Shown here: positions 21,420-32,500 of the stretch, in pieces
How positions within the stretch are numbered: position 1 is the first letter of the stretch
Layout: every line of letters starts with the position of its first letter
DNA from: Ophiosphaerella korrae
Lineage: Eukaryota > Ascomycota > Dothideomycetes > Pleosporales > Phaeosphaeriaceae
Length of the DNA: 64,000 nucleotides
Assembly (NCBI GenBank): GCA_028456385.1
Contig: JALNQF010000076.1
Location: 62,001 to 126,000, forward strand
Direction: 5' to 3'
The notes under the pieces: model-generated
What the model was told of the DNA's origin: nothing
What the model saw: the letters and a program-made list of their open reading frames with translations, nothing else
Databases searched by the model: none
Position numbers and translations under genes: made by a program

Positions 21420-23186
21420 TGACGCAATGCCAGAGCGGCCACACCAGACGAGGACACCCAACAATCAGCATATCCCACGATAATTTACAGCGACCGGACG
21501 ACGTGCTATATACCTCTGACCCACGCTGCTGGTGCTGGTGGCGGTGCCGATCTGCCTCGTTCCGTCCCCTCCCAGCAACAGATCCAGAGCTGTGGTTCGC
21601 TCGCCCCTGAAGAGCGGTGCAGAGCACATGTCACAGCCTCGCCGTCGTGGCATCGATATCGAAGCAAAGGCCTGGCGAGGCCAGGCCAAGAGACAAGACT
21701 GCTCAGGCTGACGTGAATATCATGTGACATGCCTGCTCCCGCGTGGCTCGGACATGCGGCCCCATCAAAAGTGCCGCCCTAATTCGTCACTGCCGAGGCG
21801 AAGGCCGTGGGTTGTCCCTTCTGAAACAGGCAGTGTGTGGAGGGAGGAGAGTGGCCACACACGGCAGGTAGACGGCTCTCTATCTCTCTGGGTGCCCAGC
21901 TGCCTAGGTACTATCGGTCGCATCCATCTTACAAATTGCATGGCATGCAGGGGCATCAGATAATAGATAATAATCAGCTCCCATCCAGACTCGAGCGCTG
22001 GGCCTGAGAGCGGGGGATGCGCAAGGGTCAAGCGCGCACCACGCGACAGTGGGGGTCGTTGCTCCGTCTGTGCAAGGAGCCCTGCATTGCTTTGTTATTT
22101 GGCGACTCGCCGAAGGCACCCCTCGCGATTTGCGAATATGCGCACACAGCAGGTGCCCACACTAAACTTTCCGTTCAGCTCTGCCCTGGATGCCGGGCCC
22201 AGTCGCCGGTGGAAATGACACCCACGGAGATACGATAGGAAGACATGCAGCGACCCTGGGCGCGGTTGGTGGGTCTTGAGGAGATCCGATAGAGTGCCAC
22301 GCCCCGAGAGAGAGAGAGCCCTGCTGCTGCCCACCAAGGCCCAGCCAGTGACAGCCACTCGGCGACAGGCGAAACCCCAGCTGCCTCTGCATAACGCGGG
22401 TTAGACGCCAACATGGCCACAGAGAGGCGAGCGCTAGACATCGTGCGAAGAGCAACAGCGCATGCAGGTCACCAGGGGCCCGGCCACCACCAGCATCCAG
22501 CAGCCAGCATCTAGCACCCAGCTCGCCTGGGAGTGCTTGTTCGTCACGTACCCACAGACAGTCGCCTCTTCGATTCATCCACGGCGACGAGCGTGGGAGG
22601 AGTCATCCTGCTCCTCCCTCCAACACTCGCTCCCGCCAGCGTCACAACGTCGCCAGCGAGCGCCTATCAGACCGCTACCGGACGGCACCAAGGATTTGCC
22701 AGGACGTGGCAGAGACGCTAGCCCTCAGCGCTTCAGTTTATCACCGCCCGCCACACAACTGCGACCTGGCCGTCTTTCGGCGTCGCCTCGCCTCGCCCTG
22801 CGATAAGTGCCAGACTGCCCTTCCCTTAACCAAGCCTCCCGTCCTACCTGCATTGCTCGTCCTGTTTCCTCTCCCACCTGCATCTTCCCTTCACCCCAAC
22901 CCTGCCCATACCGCTGCCCGGCAACTATCGTGGACGTCTTGCTGTCCGCCTGGTCTGGGCTCTGAGCTCCAGCCCACAGTGCACAGTGTGTACCCTTTGT
23001 CCACCCGCCTCTTTGGTACGCCGCCAACGTCAGACCGAGTAGCGACATGGTCAAAGCGCTCCCCGTCCATCCACAGTTCTGCATCCCTAGCCGTTATTGC
23101 TACGCCTCATAAGCGACTGTGGGCACGCGACTCTCCTACAGCTCCCTCTACGGAGGCGAGAGTCTGTCAGGACTGCTTCACCAGCA

Positions 23187-24930
23187 ATGATAATTCCTCG
23201 CAACATCCACGATGGCTCTCCACCCGACCGTCGCACTCGAGTCGGCAACAACCCAACCTTGCTCTACAGCTGGTGGTGCACCATCTTCTCTGTCGTCATC
23301 ATCGGATTCCGCCTTTCTGGTCGCTACATTCGAAATGAACGCCTCTTCCGCGAAGACAAAATCATGGCCTGGAGCATCATTCCTCTACTCGCACGCATGG
23401 GTTGTATTCACATCGTCCTCATCTACGGTACCAACAATGTCGACGCCAGCGCCCTTACCGATCCAGTCAAGATTCGCAATCGCCAAATAGGGTCTCAGTG
23501 TGTCATGGCCGCTCGCATCTTTTATGCTATGTTGTAGGTATGCCAGCTGTTGATATTTGGTGCCCATCTAACCAACCTGTGCTAGTATCTGGACCGCCAA
23601 GTTCACTGTATCCGAATTTCTCAAACGTCTGACCGAACGATTCTGGAAGAAGGGGTACGAGTGGGGACTGCGTGGTATACGCATCTTTCTCGTCATCACC
23701 TTCGTCATGGTTCTAATCGCCACATTGGCCGAGTGTCGACCCTTTACTCACTACTGGCAAGTCATCCCGGATCCAGGACCGCAATGCCGTCAGGCTTACG
23801 CCCAGCTCCTAACTATGGGAGTTGCCGACATCGTTACGGACATTTTGCTCGTCATATTCCCCATCCCAATTATTTTCCGATCTGCCATGACATTTAAGCG
23901 GAAAATGTCCCTCACTGCCCTGTTTTCTATGTCTATTATTCTTATTATTGTCACAGCGACTCGTATGCCCCTGGTCATCGAAAAAAGGGGCTTGCAGCAG
24001 TTTCGTACAGTATTTGCCTCATCAGAGATTCTCGCTGCTGCCATCGTGTCCAACGCCATTATCCTAGGATCGTTTCTCCGCGACCGTGGCCTTAAAAAAA
24101 CAAAGTTCAAGGCGCCTTCAACCACGGAGAGCATGGAAAGAAGAGGGTCAGCACGACGCATCGCAAACCAGCATTGCAGCAGCGATGAAGATCTTGCTCG
24201 CTCCCTTGGCTATCGAACAAAGCCTGAGCTTGCTGAGAAGAGCTCGACCCTAGCGAGACCAGCTCCCGTGGCTAATCTGGGACTGCTTTCATCGACAGAA
24301 CAAGACGGCCCTTTTACGAACACCAACTGGCAGTTCCCACAACAAGAGCTGGGTGTGTTACAAAATAACTGTGATGCGAAGCTGGGGGCTGCTGATATTT
24401 ATGATCCAATACCCAGCCCACGGGCTGGCCGTCGAGTTTCATGGGTCGATGCTGGTGGTCTCCTTGAGGCTACATCAGTAACTCCCTCGCCCACTGACTC
24501 AGTCATTGCCCACGACTTTGCACATCAGCCGCGGAGAAATTCAAGAGCATCCAATTCGCTGCTACCAAATAGTCGAGCCTACCCTCCTCCCGCTCGGCGT
24601 TCATCACGGCTCTCACAAAAATCAGAAGATTACGAGATGTCAGTAAGATCAAATCATCAATTACAGGATCCAGGTGGATTGCTCTCCAAAGAGCCCGAAA
24701 AGAAGCAAAAACCTCGGTCATATACCTCCATGCCCTTCATCCCGTCTATTGGTATCACAAAGCACCAAAGACACCAATCATCACCAGCAAATCGTACCTC
24801 ATCGCAGAGCACTCTTGATACCCGTTCGTTGCGAGATCTAGATGGCCCCCCCCCCCCCCCCATCGCACTCTCTAAACAACAATCCTCTCCTCCTTTACAT
24901 GACGTAGGCGACCTCCTTTCCAAGGCCTAA
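23187..24930 (+). CDS. Fungal rhodopsin-like 7-TM integral membrane protein
   Basis: Two exons (23187-23533 and 23586-24930) give 563 residues. The intron starts GTAGGT and ends GCTAG. The first ~300 residues hold about seven hydrophobic segments with features of the fungal 'rhodopsin domain' family: an N-terminal TM with SWWCTIFSVVIIGFRLSGRY, a charged loop with EDKIMAW, AARIFYAM, WTAKFTVSEFLKRL, ECRPF in the loop, and ADIVTDILLVIFPIPII. This family is related to Pth11-type receptors, but no retinal-binding Lys is evident and the ligand is unknown. The C-terminal ~260 residues are a Ser/Pro-rich cytoplasmic tail with a five-Pro run encoded by a 16-C tract near its end. The start is the first ATG in the exon frame that precedes the first TM. 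Confidence 0.85.
24846..24861 (+). repeat. 16-base C homopolymer inside a coding region
   Basis: The tract lies in the C-terminal tail of the rhodopsin-like gene. It completes a Gly codon and then encodes five prolines. A one-base slip would replace the last ~23 residues. Confidence 0.9.
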
Positions 24931-25538
24931 CATCTTAATACTCCTTTCCTTTCTGTATGATACCCCTGCCCAAAGGCTTTTCCTTTGCATAGCTTGCCTG
25001 CTATTTTCTGCAACATTTTTATCGCTTGCTGTCTCCTACATGATTTGCATTTATGGCCTCACGATTTTATTCTACGACATTAAGACACAAGGCGAATGGC
25101 GTTTGATGCGGAGGATTTACTTGTGTATAGTTGGGTAGTCAGATTTTGGTCACTGGATTTTGGGTTGTAAGATTAACACCTTCTGGTCATTTCGACCACG
25201 GTGCATTGCATCGCAATGGCGTAGGCCAAGCCGGCAGATATGCCGATCAATATATGAACTTAATATCCATGTCGGTACATGTGCATTGATGTTGACCGGA
25301 ATTGAGTAAACTTAAAACCAGTCCCGAAGGCTTGGGTCAGGGAAAAGCAATATTGATCATAAACTAAGTAGACGCGATGCTTATAAAGTGGAGTTATCAT
25401 CGGAGCATTTACCCGTATCGAGGGTTTCACGCTGGTCTGTGATTCAAAGCTTGGCGGTCAAAGCTTCATGGACCGTGTCAACATGGTTTGAACGCCTCGT
25501 CTGCTGACCACCAACTCCACAAGCGCAATGCATATATC
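24931..25538. other. Intergenic, no gene seen
   Basis: About 0.6 kb between two plus-strand genes, with the 3' region of one and the promoter of the next. No motif was recognised. Confidence 0.55.
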
Positions 25539-26984
25539 ATGAATAGCGATGCACCCGGACTCCTGGAAATTATACAGTTGACACATCGAGAACTCAACAC
25601 AACTCACAGCACAGACTCCATTCGTGAATGCGGACGCGCCGCCCTGTTGCTTCTGTCTTGCGACTCGGAAACTTGCCAGCAGCTTGCATATCAGAAACTT
25701 CATGATGTGCCGTATAGTGAGGTGAAAACCTGTTGGCGCAGGTTGTATACGGATGCGAGTCTGTGGAGGGTCGTAGAGTGTGTTGAGGCACATAGGAAGA
25801 ATGATGAGCATGAAGCCAATGGACAAGAGAATTATGTCGAAAAGATAGGAAGCTGGGTTGATAAAGTGGTCACGACACTAGATATGGCGCTCATACTGAC
25901 TGGAGCTGCTGGGCGAGAAGAGATCGTGGAGCTGTGGTTTTCTGCACTGCAAACTTTATTGTCTTCCGGTGACACTATGAAATCACTCCAAGACCTTAAT
26001 GAATCGGACCGGCCGGCAAAGCGACAGAAGGTGTCGCAGCCTAATAATTTTCCATTACGTTTCGCTACGGAATTACCTATGCCGTTACCAACGATACAGT
26101 GTCCAATTCCACGCACAGGAGGTCTTAGTATGTTGGCTTTCCAGGAAAAGGTCTCAGATACTTCAACTCATACCCCAATCATTCTCAAAGGCGCCATAAA
26201 TCATTGGCCGGCGCTTAACGAACGTCCGTGGAGTTGCCCTAGGTATCTACTGGAGCAGACTCTCGGCGGTAGGAGACTGGTACCGGTTGAGATAGGGAAA
26301 AGCTATACCGATGAAGCATGGGGCCAGAAGATTATCACTTTTGCAAGCTTTATGAAGACATATATGGTCAATTCGCATGGCTCGACTCCAAAAGATTCGC
26401 CAGGATCAGATCAGACAGGCTACTTAGCCCAGCACGACCTCTTTGCTCAGATACCATCCCTCCGTGCTGATATCAGCATTCCGGACTATTGCTATTGTGA
26501 CCCTGCACCGGTATCTCTTGCACATATTAAACCTACTTCCAAGCTCGAGGAACCATTGTTAAACGCTTGGTTTGGTCCGGCAGGTACTGTATCGCCATTG
26601 CACACCGATCCGTACCATAACATCCTGGTGCAGGTAGTCGGCTATAAATACATCAGACTTTACGCTCCGGAAGAAACTGCCAAGCTATACCCACGGGGTA
26701 TTGATGAGAAAGGTGTGGATATGAGCAACACAAGCGAGGTCGACTTGGATGTGGCGATGCGTGTCTGGAATGAGATTTCGTGCTTAGACCATAGGGCAGA
26801 CTGTGATCAACAGGTACTGGAACAGCACAAAGAAGAGTATGAAGAGCACTTCCAGCACTTCAAGGATGCTGCGTATATCGAAGGGATACTGGGCCCCGGT
26901 GAATGTCTATACCTGCCTCTAGGCTGGTGGCATTATGTTCGTAGCCTCACGCCTAGTTTCAGCGTGAGCTTTTGGTTCAATTGA
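25539..26984 (+). CDS. JmjC/cupin-8 oxygenase, JMJD5 (KDM8)-like
   Basis: A single exon gives 481 residues from the first ATG (MNSDAPG). The N-terminal ~200 residues are helical. The C-terminal part is a cupin/JmjC fold: PIILKGAINHWPAL, a typical entry strand; TDEAWGQKIITFASFM; the iron-binding H-x-D at His355/Asp357 (SPLHTDPYHNILVQVVGYK); a second-site Lys in the same strand; and the distal His465 (LPLGWWHYVRSLTPSFSVSFWF). All three iron ligands are present, so it should be an active Fe(II)/2-oxoglutarate oxygenase. Relatives include JMJD5/KDM8 and other protein hydroxylases, and whether the substrate is histone or another protein cannot be read from the sequence. It converges on the DPH7 gene with only 49 bases between the stops. 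Confidence 0.88.
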   Translation: MNSDAPGLLEIIQLTHRELNTTHSTDSIRECGRAALLLLSCDSETCQQLAYQKLHDVPYSEVKTCWRRLYTDASLWRVVECVEAHRKNDEHEANGQENYVEKIGSWVDKVVTTLDMALILTGAAGREEIVELWFSALQTLLSSGDTMKSLQDLNESDRPAKRQKVSQPNNFPLRFATELPMPLPTIQCPIPRTGGLSMLAFQEKVSDTSTHTPIILKGAINHWPALNERPWSCPRYLLEQTLGGRRLVPVEIGKSYTDEAWGQKIITFASFMKTYMVNSHGSTPKDSPGSDQTGYLAQHDLFAQIPSLRADISIPDYCYCDPAPVSLAHIKPTSKLEEPLLNAWFGPAGTVSPLHTDPYHNILVQVVGYKYIRLYAPEETAKLYPRGIDEKGVDMSNTSEVDLDVAMRVWNEISCLDHRADCDQQVLEQHKEEYEEHFQHFKDAAYIEGILGPGECLYLPLGWWHYVRSLTPSFSVSFWFN

Positions 26985-27033
26985 GCACACAATATTACTT
27001 TTTTCCCTAATCCACCAGAGTTCGCATAGTCGT

Positions 27034-28275
27034 TCAATACCTCCAGAGACACAACAACCGATCATAAAAGCTCGTTGTAATGAACGTCCGCTTGCCCTCC
27101 TTATTCAAATGCGGCTGGCTATCGCTGCCATAATTCATACTCTTGTGTTCCCCAAATTTCGCCAGCACCTTAAACTCCCAATCCTGGGATTCCTTCTTGA
27201 ACAGCTTAACAATACGTGCCCCAGCATGCATGCAGCTAACCAACAAGAGCACGTCTTCAGGCGGCGGCTCCGATCTCCACTTCTCCACCCCATGATTCTT
27301 CGGCAAAGCAGGCTTCCTCTCCAACAACTTCACCCTCCACACCCCGCCTCCAAGCTCCCTCTCAGCAAGAACCTGTCTCTGCCCCCCAGCCGCCACCCGC
27401 AGCAACCGAATCCGATCGTCATAACTCCCCGTCACAACCAATCCACTCTCATCATCCAAATGCAGCGGCAAAATCGCCGTCACCCCCGCCCCATGAATCT
27501 TCCTATCCACCCACGCCACATACCGCGCAGGCATATACCGCCCCTGCTGAACCCCCTCGCCCCCCTCGCCGTCCGCCAACTCAATCGCCTGCACCGCGCT
27601 GTCGTCCCCACCCGACAGTACCCCCGACGCGTCCGGCCAAAACGCCAACGCCCACGCCTCCAGCTCATGCGCCCCTATCTGCATGCTCGAAGGCTCGTCG
27701 TCCGCGCCGCCAGAGTCAATCACGCCAAGACACACACTCCCATCTGATGCCGTCATCCCCACCATAAACGCCTCCGGGTGCCACGCAAACGCCGTGACTA
27801 GCACGTCCTCTGGGAAAAACTGGATCGTCTTGATGGCCGTGATCACGGGGTTTGGAGTCGACCACGATGCGAGCTCGTAGATGGCGAAGGACCCTGTTGA
27901 CGTTGCGGCGCCAAAGTTGGAGCTGGGCACGTGCATGAGGAAGTGGATGTCGAGGATTGCCGAGGGCGTAGACAGGTTTTGTAAGATGTCGCTGGGGTTT
28001 CAGAATTAATGTTTTGTTCTTGTGTTACGGCGTCGTGGTGGCGGGGTTTGTGAGTCGACGACGTACACGTTGTTGCCGTCAATGCGCACTAGGACAAGGC
28101 TTCCGTTGCGTTGTTGGGATTTGGTTGCGGGGGGAGAAGTGGTGGATTCATTGTCGGCTTGCTTTTCGAGGTTGTAGGTTCCGATCACGGCGTATGCGGG
28201 GTTTAATGGGAAGAACTCGATGCAGCTCGGGGGCAGGTCGAGTTTGAATGATACGAGGGATTTTATCGAGGACAT
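27034..28275 (-). CDS. DPH7: Diphthine methyltransferase-type WD-repeat protein (DPH7)
   Basis: Two exons (28067-28275 and 27034-27991) give 388 residues. The intron is GTACGT...CCCAG. The protein has a WD40 propeller: LPPSCIEFFPLNPAYAVIGTY at the start, VTAFAWHPEAFMVGMTASDG, AWALAFWPDASGVLSGGDDS, GLVVTGSYDDRIRLLRV, LGGGVWRVKLLERKP, HAGARIVKLF and a C-terminal TSFYDRLLCLW. HAGARIVKL and FYDRLLCLW are strongly reminiscent of DPH7. The enzyme removes the methyl ester of diphthine methyl ester during diphthamide synthesis on elongation factor 2, in the cytosol. The length suits the family. The 3' end nearly touches the JmjC gene, so the transcripts probably overlap. Confidence 0.88.
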
Positions 28276-28905
28276 TGTGGTGAGGGCATATGTTTATCAC
28301 GGGGTTGGCTTTGCTGGGTTGGACGAAAGTTGACTTGATGTAAATGTGACTAGACTAGCGCTAAGCGAGTTTCTCTCAGGTATTTTCGCCACTTTCCCAC
28401 TTTACACAAAGGTAGTCGCGTTGCCCAGGCTTCATCATGTATTCTTTAATCAAAGGAATAAAGAGAGCATGGAATTTCTACTAGAAAAACGTCCAGACGC
28501 TTGATACTGAGGACAAATGATTTTGATTTGTTATGTCAGTTGCCATCAGAACATCAATGACTGCGAGATTATTGAATACTCCGCCGACATAACCAGAACA
28601 TATTTTAGTTTCTCTGTTTATTCCTTAAAGCACGGTTAGTTGGATACAATCGGACAACATGAGAATTTGTCCGTCTAGCATATTTGCAAATCTCAATGAC
28701 GAAGCTATAAAGTTCCTCAGAGGTCGGAGAACTCTGCTCTTTTAATAGAACAAGAATAAATAATGTATTTTTTAATGTAGCCAGATCGTTGGAGATGAAA
28801 ATAAGGCCCTTTGTTCACCAAGATTGAGTAAATTGATACAGCAGTAGTAACCAAACGATACTTGAGGTATCTCCAATCTGTTTTTAAGATAGCAAGAAAT
28901 AACCC

Positions 28906-28916
28906 GGGGGGGGGGG
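28906..28916 (+). repeat. 11-base G homopolymer
   Basis: It sits in an AT-rich intergenic segment, preceded by CCC and followed by AGGA. Confidence 0.9.
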
Positions 28917-29057
28917 AGGATTTAGGGGTTTCAATTTTACAAAAAAAAAATAAGTAAAACATAGTATTGATTATATGCAACTGGCATCGATGCAAGGGCG
29001 ATTGTCCTTCTTTTCCGCAGCAACACGCAACTTGATGACTGACCTCATCCTTTGTGT

Positions 29058-29065
29058 TCCGCGGA
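29058..29065. promoter_or_regulatory. PDRE-like octamer TCCGCGGA upstream of the PDR transporter
   Basis: The perfect palindrome TCCGCGGA is 481 bases upstream of the start codon of the PDR-type ABC transporter. The same octamer is the yeast pleiotropic drug response element bound by Pdr1/Pdr3. One chance copy per window of this size would be expected, so the position is the only support. Confidence 0.35.
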
Positions 29066-29546
29066 CTCCCGCAAAGCCTGAACTTAGCGCCAGATCGATC
29101 GATGCATCGGTCGATTGGTAGTGATGAATCACGTCGGTCTTCACAATCGCCGACGCGAGGGGCTAAGCGCCGCGTTGGCACAACGGAACCATGACATCAA
29201 CACTTTTTGGGCGAGTAATATCAAAAAAGTTAGGTTTGGTTATTAATGTGTTAGAGATGGAGGTGTCCACCCATATGCAAGCGCAAACTTGTGCTTCAAG
29301 AGATTTCGTATGTTTCTTGGATCTCCCACCTTTTTCCGTGAGAGTTCCAAGGTTGTGGCTTCGTACCAGTAAATCGAAACGGGGTAGAAAATAGGGAGCA
29401 TAGCACTATACGCCAATCATAGCTGACAGGCGATCATAATTGGTTATCCTTTCTGAGCTACAGCTGACAGGGTAAAGCAACCTAATTCCCACGATGCTCT
29501 TGACAACTGGAATTGACTTTCATATAGGACATTATAAGCCCTCAGC

Positions 29547-32500
29547 ATGGCTTCAGACCAGCGGCCTACGCCGTTAGATTCCGACATACCTGGAGGCTGG
29601 ATAGAGACGCCCGCGGACTTGAGTCGGAATCACTCATTCGTCGGATCGCAATACAACACCGAAGATGTTCCAACCCCTCGCGCCTCAGACACTGCCAATT
29701 CAAGTATTATATCAGATGCTTGTCATACTAGTAGTGGGAGCTACCATGGAGGGAAAGGAGCGGGTCTCTTTTCAGATTCAAGCCATAGCACTGCAGTGCC
29801 CTCGCCCGAGGCAGAGCAAGTTTCGGATGCAAATAACGATCGCGCCGCCTATCATATGGTACCGCCTATACAAAACGGTGATGAGCTTCAGAGCAGGGGA
29901 GTGACTGCGACTTCTACCAAACATGAGTCTACCCAAGAAGAGTTAACAATAGAGCCAGTAGATAAACTTGAGGCTGTCGAGAGTAGATCTTCAGAGTCTG
30001 ACAATGCGTCGGGGGAAGGATATGCTGCGATAAAACCTGCAGAAGCTGCAGCAACAAGGCCGCAGCTGGCATCGAAACCAATGACTGAAGATGATATATT
30101 CCGTGTTCTATCCAGACGGCGAACCAGCCAAAGTGGAGGACTCGGTAAAACAAATACGGCAGCAACTGGAAGGAGTAATGAAGAAGACGATGAGATTAAC
30201 GATCTCATGTCAAAGATGTTTGGACGCACACGACAAGAGTCATCAGAAGAGGAAAAGACGCGGCATCATGGTGTCATCTTCAAGCATCTGACCGTCAAGG
30301 GTATGGGAATCGGTGCCGCTCTGCAACCATCAGTTGGCGATTTCTTTCTTGGTCCATTTAGATTTGCCAAGAATTTGCTCGCGAAAGGCCCCAAGAAGGC
30401 GGCAGGCAAACCGCCAGTTCGCACACTTCTCGATGATTTCTCTGGCTGTCTCAAAAGTGGAGAAATGCTTCTCGTGTTAGGTGGGTATCTTCACTTACAA
30501 ATGTAGTATATAATAACTACTAACTGTAGCAGGTCGTCCTGGTGCTGGATGTTCCACTTTCCTCAAAACAATAGGGAACCAAAGATTTGGATATGAAGAA
30601 ATTACTGGTGACGTCACGTACGGTGGCACAGATGCGGAAGAGATGGGTAAGAAATATCGCAGTGAAGTGCTTTACAACCCGGAGGACGATCTACACTATG
30701 CCACTCTCAAAGTTAAAGAGACATTAAAATTTGCCTTGAAAACCAGGACACCAGGGAAGGAGTCACGGAAGGAGGGCGAGTCTCGCAAAACATATGTGCA
30801 AGAGTTCCTGCGAGTTGTCACGAAGCTGTTTTGGATCGAACATACAATGAATACCAAGGTTGGGAATGAGCTGATTCGAGGTGTTTCTGGAGGAGAAAAG
30901 AAGCGTATTAGTATCGCTGAAGCAATGATTACCAAGGCATCGGTACAGTGTTGGGACAACTCAACACGTGGTCTAGATGCTAGCACCGCCTTAGAGTACG
31001 TCCAAAGCCTGCGCTCGTTGACAAACATGGCCCAGATTTCAACTGCAGTTGCTCTGTACCAAGCTGGAGAATCTCTTTATGATCTTTTCGACAAAGTTTT
31101 GTTGATTCATGAAGGTCGATGCTGTTACTTCGGCCCATCCGATAAAGCAGCGAGCTACTTCAAGAGTCTCGGCTTTGTGCAGCCCGAACGGTAAGTTAAT
31201 CACATTTTTCGTAAGGAGCTTGGAAATTGCTAACACTCACCAGATGGACCACAGCTGATTTCTTGACGTCAGTTACCGACGACCATGAACGAAACATCAA
31301 AGATGGGTACGAAGACCGCATCCCACGTACGGGAGCGCAATTTGGCCAAGCTTTTGCAAACAGCGAGCAGGCTCAAAACAATCTAGCCGAAGTCGAAGAG
31401 TTTGAGAAAGAGACACAAAGGCAGGCCGAGGAGCGTCGAGAGGCACAGACCAAGGCAACGAAAAAGAAGAACTACACGTTATCGTTCCCTGCGCAGGTCA
31501 TGGTGTGCACGAGAAGACAAGCTCTTGTCATGATTGGAGACCCGCAATCCCTTACTGGCAAATGGGGAGGTATTCTCTTTCAAGCTCTTATCGTTGGCTC
31601 GCTATTCTATGACCTACCATCAACCGCTGCGGGAGCGTTCCCACGCGGAGGTGTTATTTTCTTCATGTTGCTCTTTAATGCTTTGCTAGCGCTCGCAGAG
31701 CTCACTGCTGCATTCGAAAGCCGGCCTATTCTCTTAAAGCACAAGAGCTTCTCGTTCTATCGACCAGCTGCTTACGCAATCGCACAAACTGTCGTGGACG
31801 TTCCTCTGGTTCTCGTCCAAGTTTTTATATTCGATATCGTCGTATACTTCATGGCAAACTTACAGCGCTCCGCATCGCAATTCTTTATATCAATCTTATT
31901 CCTGTGGATCATTACGATGACCATGTATGCCTTCTTCCGTGCCATTGGTGCACTAGTTGGCTCTTTGGACGTCGCTACTAGGATCACTGGAGTAGCCGTT
32001 CAGGCGGTCATAGTCTGTACGTAATCTCCAGTATCAATTTGATGTGAGACAAACACTGACTGTAGAATTCACGTAGACACCGGATACCTTATCCCACCTT
32101 CGAAGATGCATCCATGGTTTTCTTGGCTGCGATGGGTCAACCCTATGCAATATGGCTTCGAGGCCCTACTCGCGAATGAGTTTTCCACCCTGGAGATTCA
32201 ATGTACTCCTCCGTACATTGTTCCGCAGATCCCGGGCGCACAAGAACAATATCAGTCTTGTGCTCTCCAGGGGAATACCCCTGGCTCGCTCATTGTCAAC
32301 GGAGCAGACTACATCCAGGTGGCTTTCCAGTATTCAAGATCGCACTTGTGGCGAAACTTTGGTATCATCTGCGCCTTTTTCATCTTCTTTGTCGCTCTCA
32401 CTGCATTTGGTATGGAAATCCAGAAGCCTAACAAAGGTGGTGGCGCCGTCACGATCTTCAAGCGAGGCCAAGTACCAAAGACAGTTGAAAAGGAGATGGA

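Larger units (their letters stand above)
20949..23186. other. Long gene-free stretch (2.2 kb)
   Basis: This lies between the divergent reticulon and rhodopsin-like genes. It contains a GGTGCT microsatellite, an 82-base inverted-repeat structure and, on the right, CT-rich text typical of a long 5' leader. Open frames here are proline/serine/arginine-rich in every frame, as composition alone would give, and I support no gene. Confidence 0.5.
28276..29546. other. Divergent intergenic region upstream of the ABC transporter
   Basis: About 1.3 kb. The part at 28700-28980 is AT-rich with an 11-G tract and a 10-A run. The PDRE-like octamer TCCGCGGA lies at 29058-29065. No supported exon. Confidence 0.6.

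Noticed and set aside
22706..23338. 210-residue plus-strand open frame before the rhodopsin-like gene
   Set aside because: Pro/Ser/Leu-rich composition from a CT-rich leader; it overlaps the real first exon in a different frame.
28700..29181. 154-residue minus-strand open frame upstream of the ABC gene
   Set aside because: AT-rich, covers homopolymer tracts, and has no motif or credible start; it reads as chance.
30537..30570. Loss of the Walker A Lys in the first ABC domain as a lesion
   Set aside because: Fungal PDR transporters normally have Cys at this position, so the degenerate first ATP site is a family trait.
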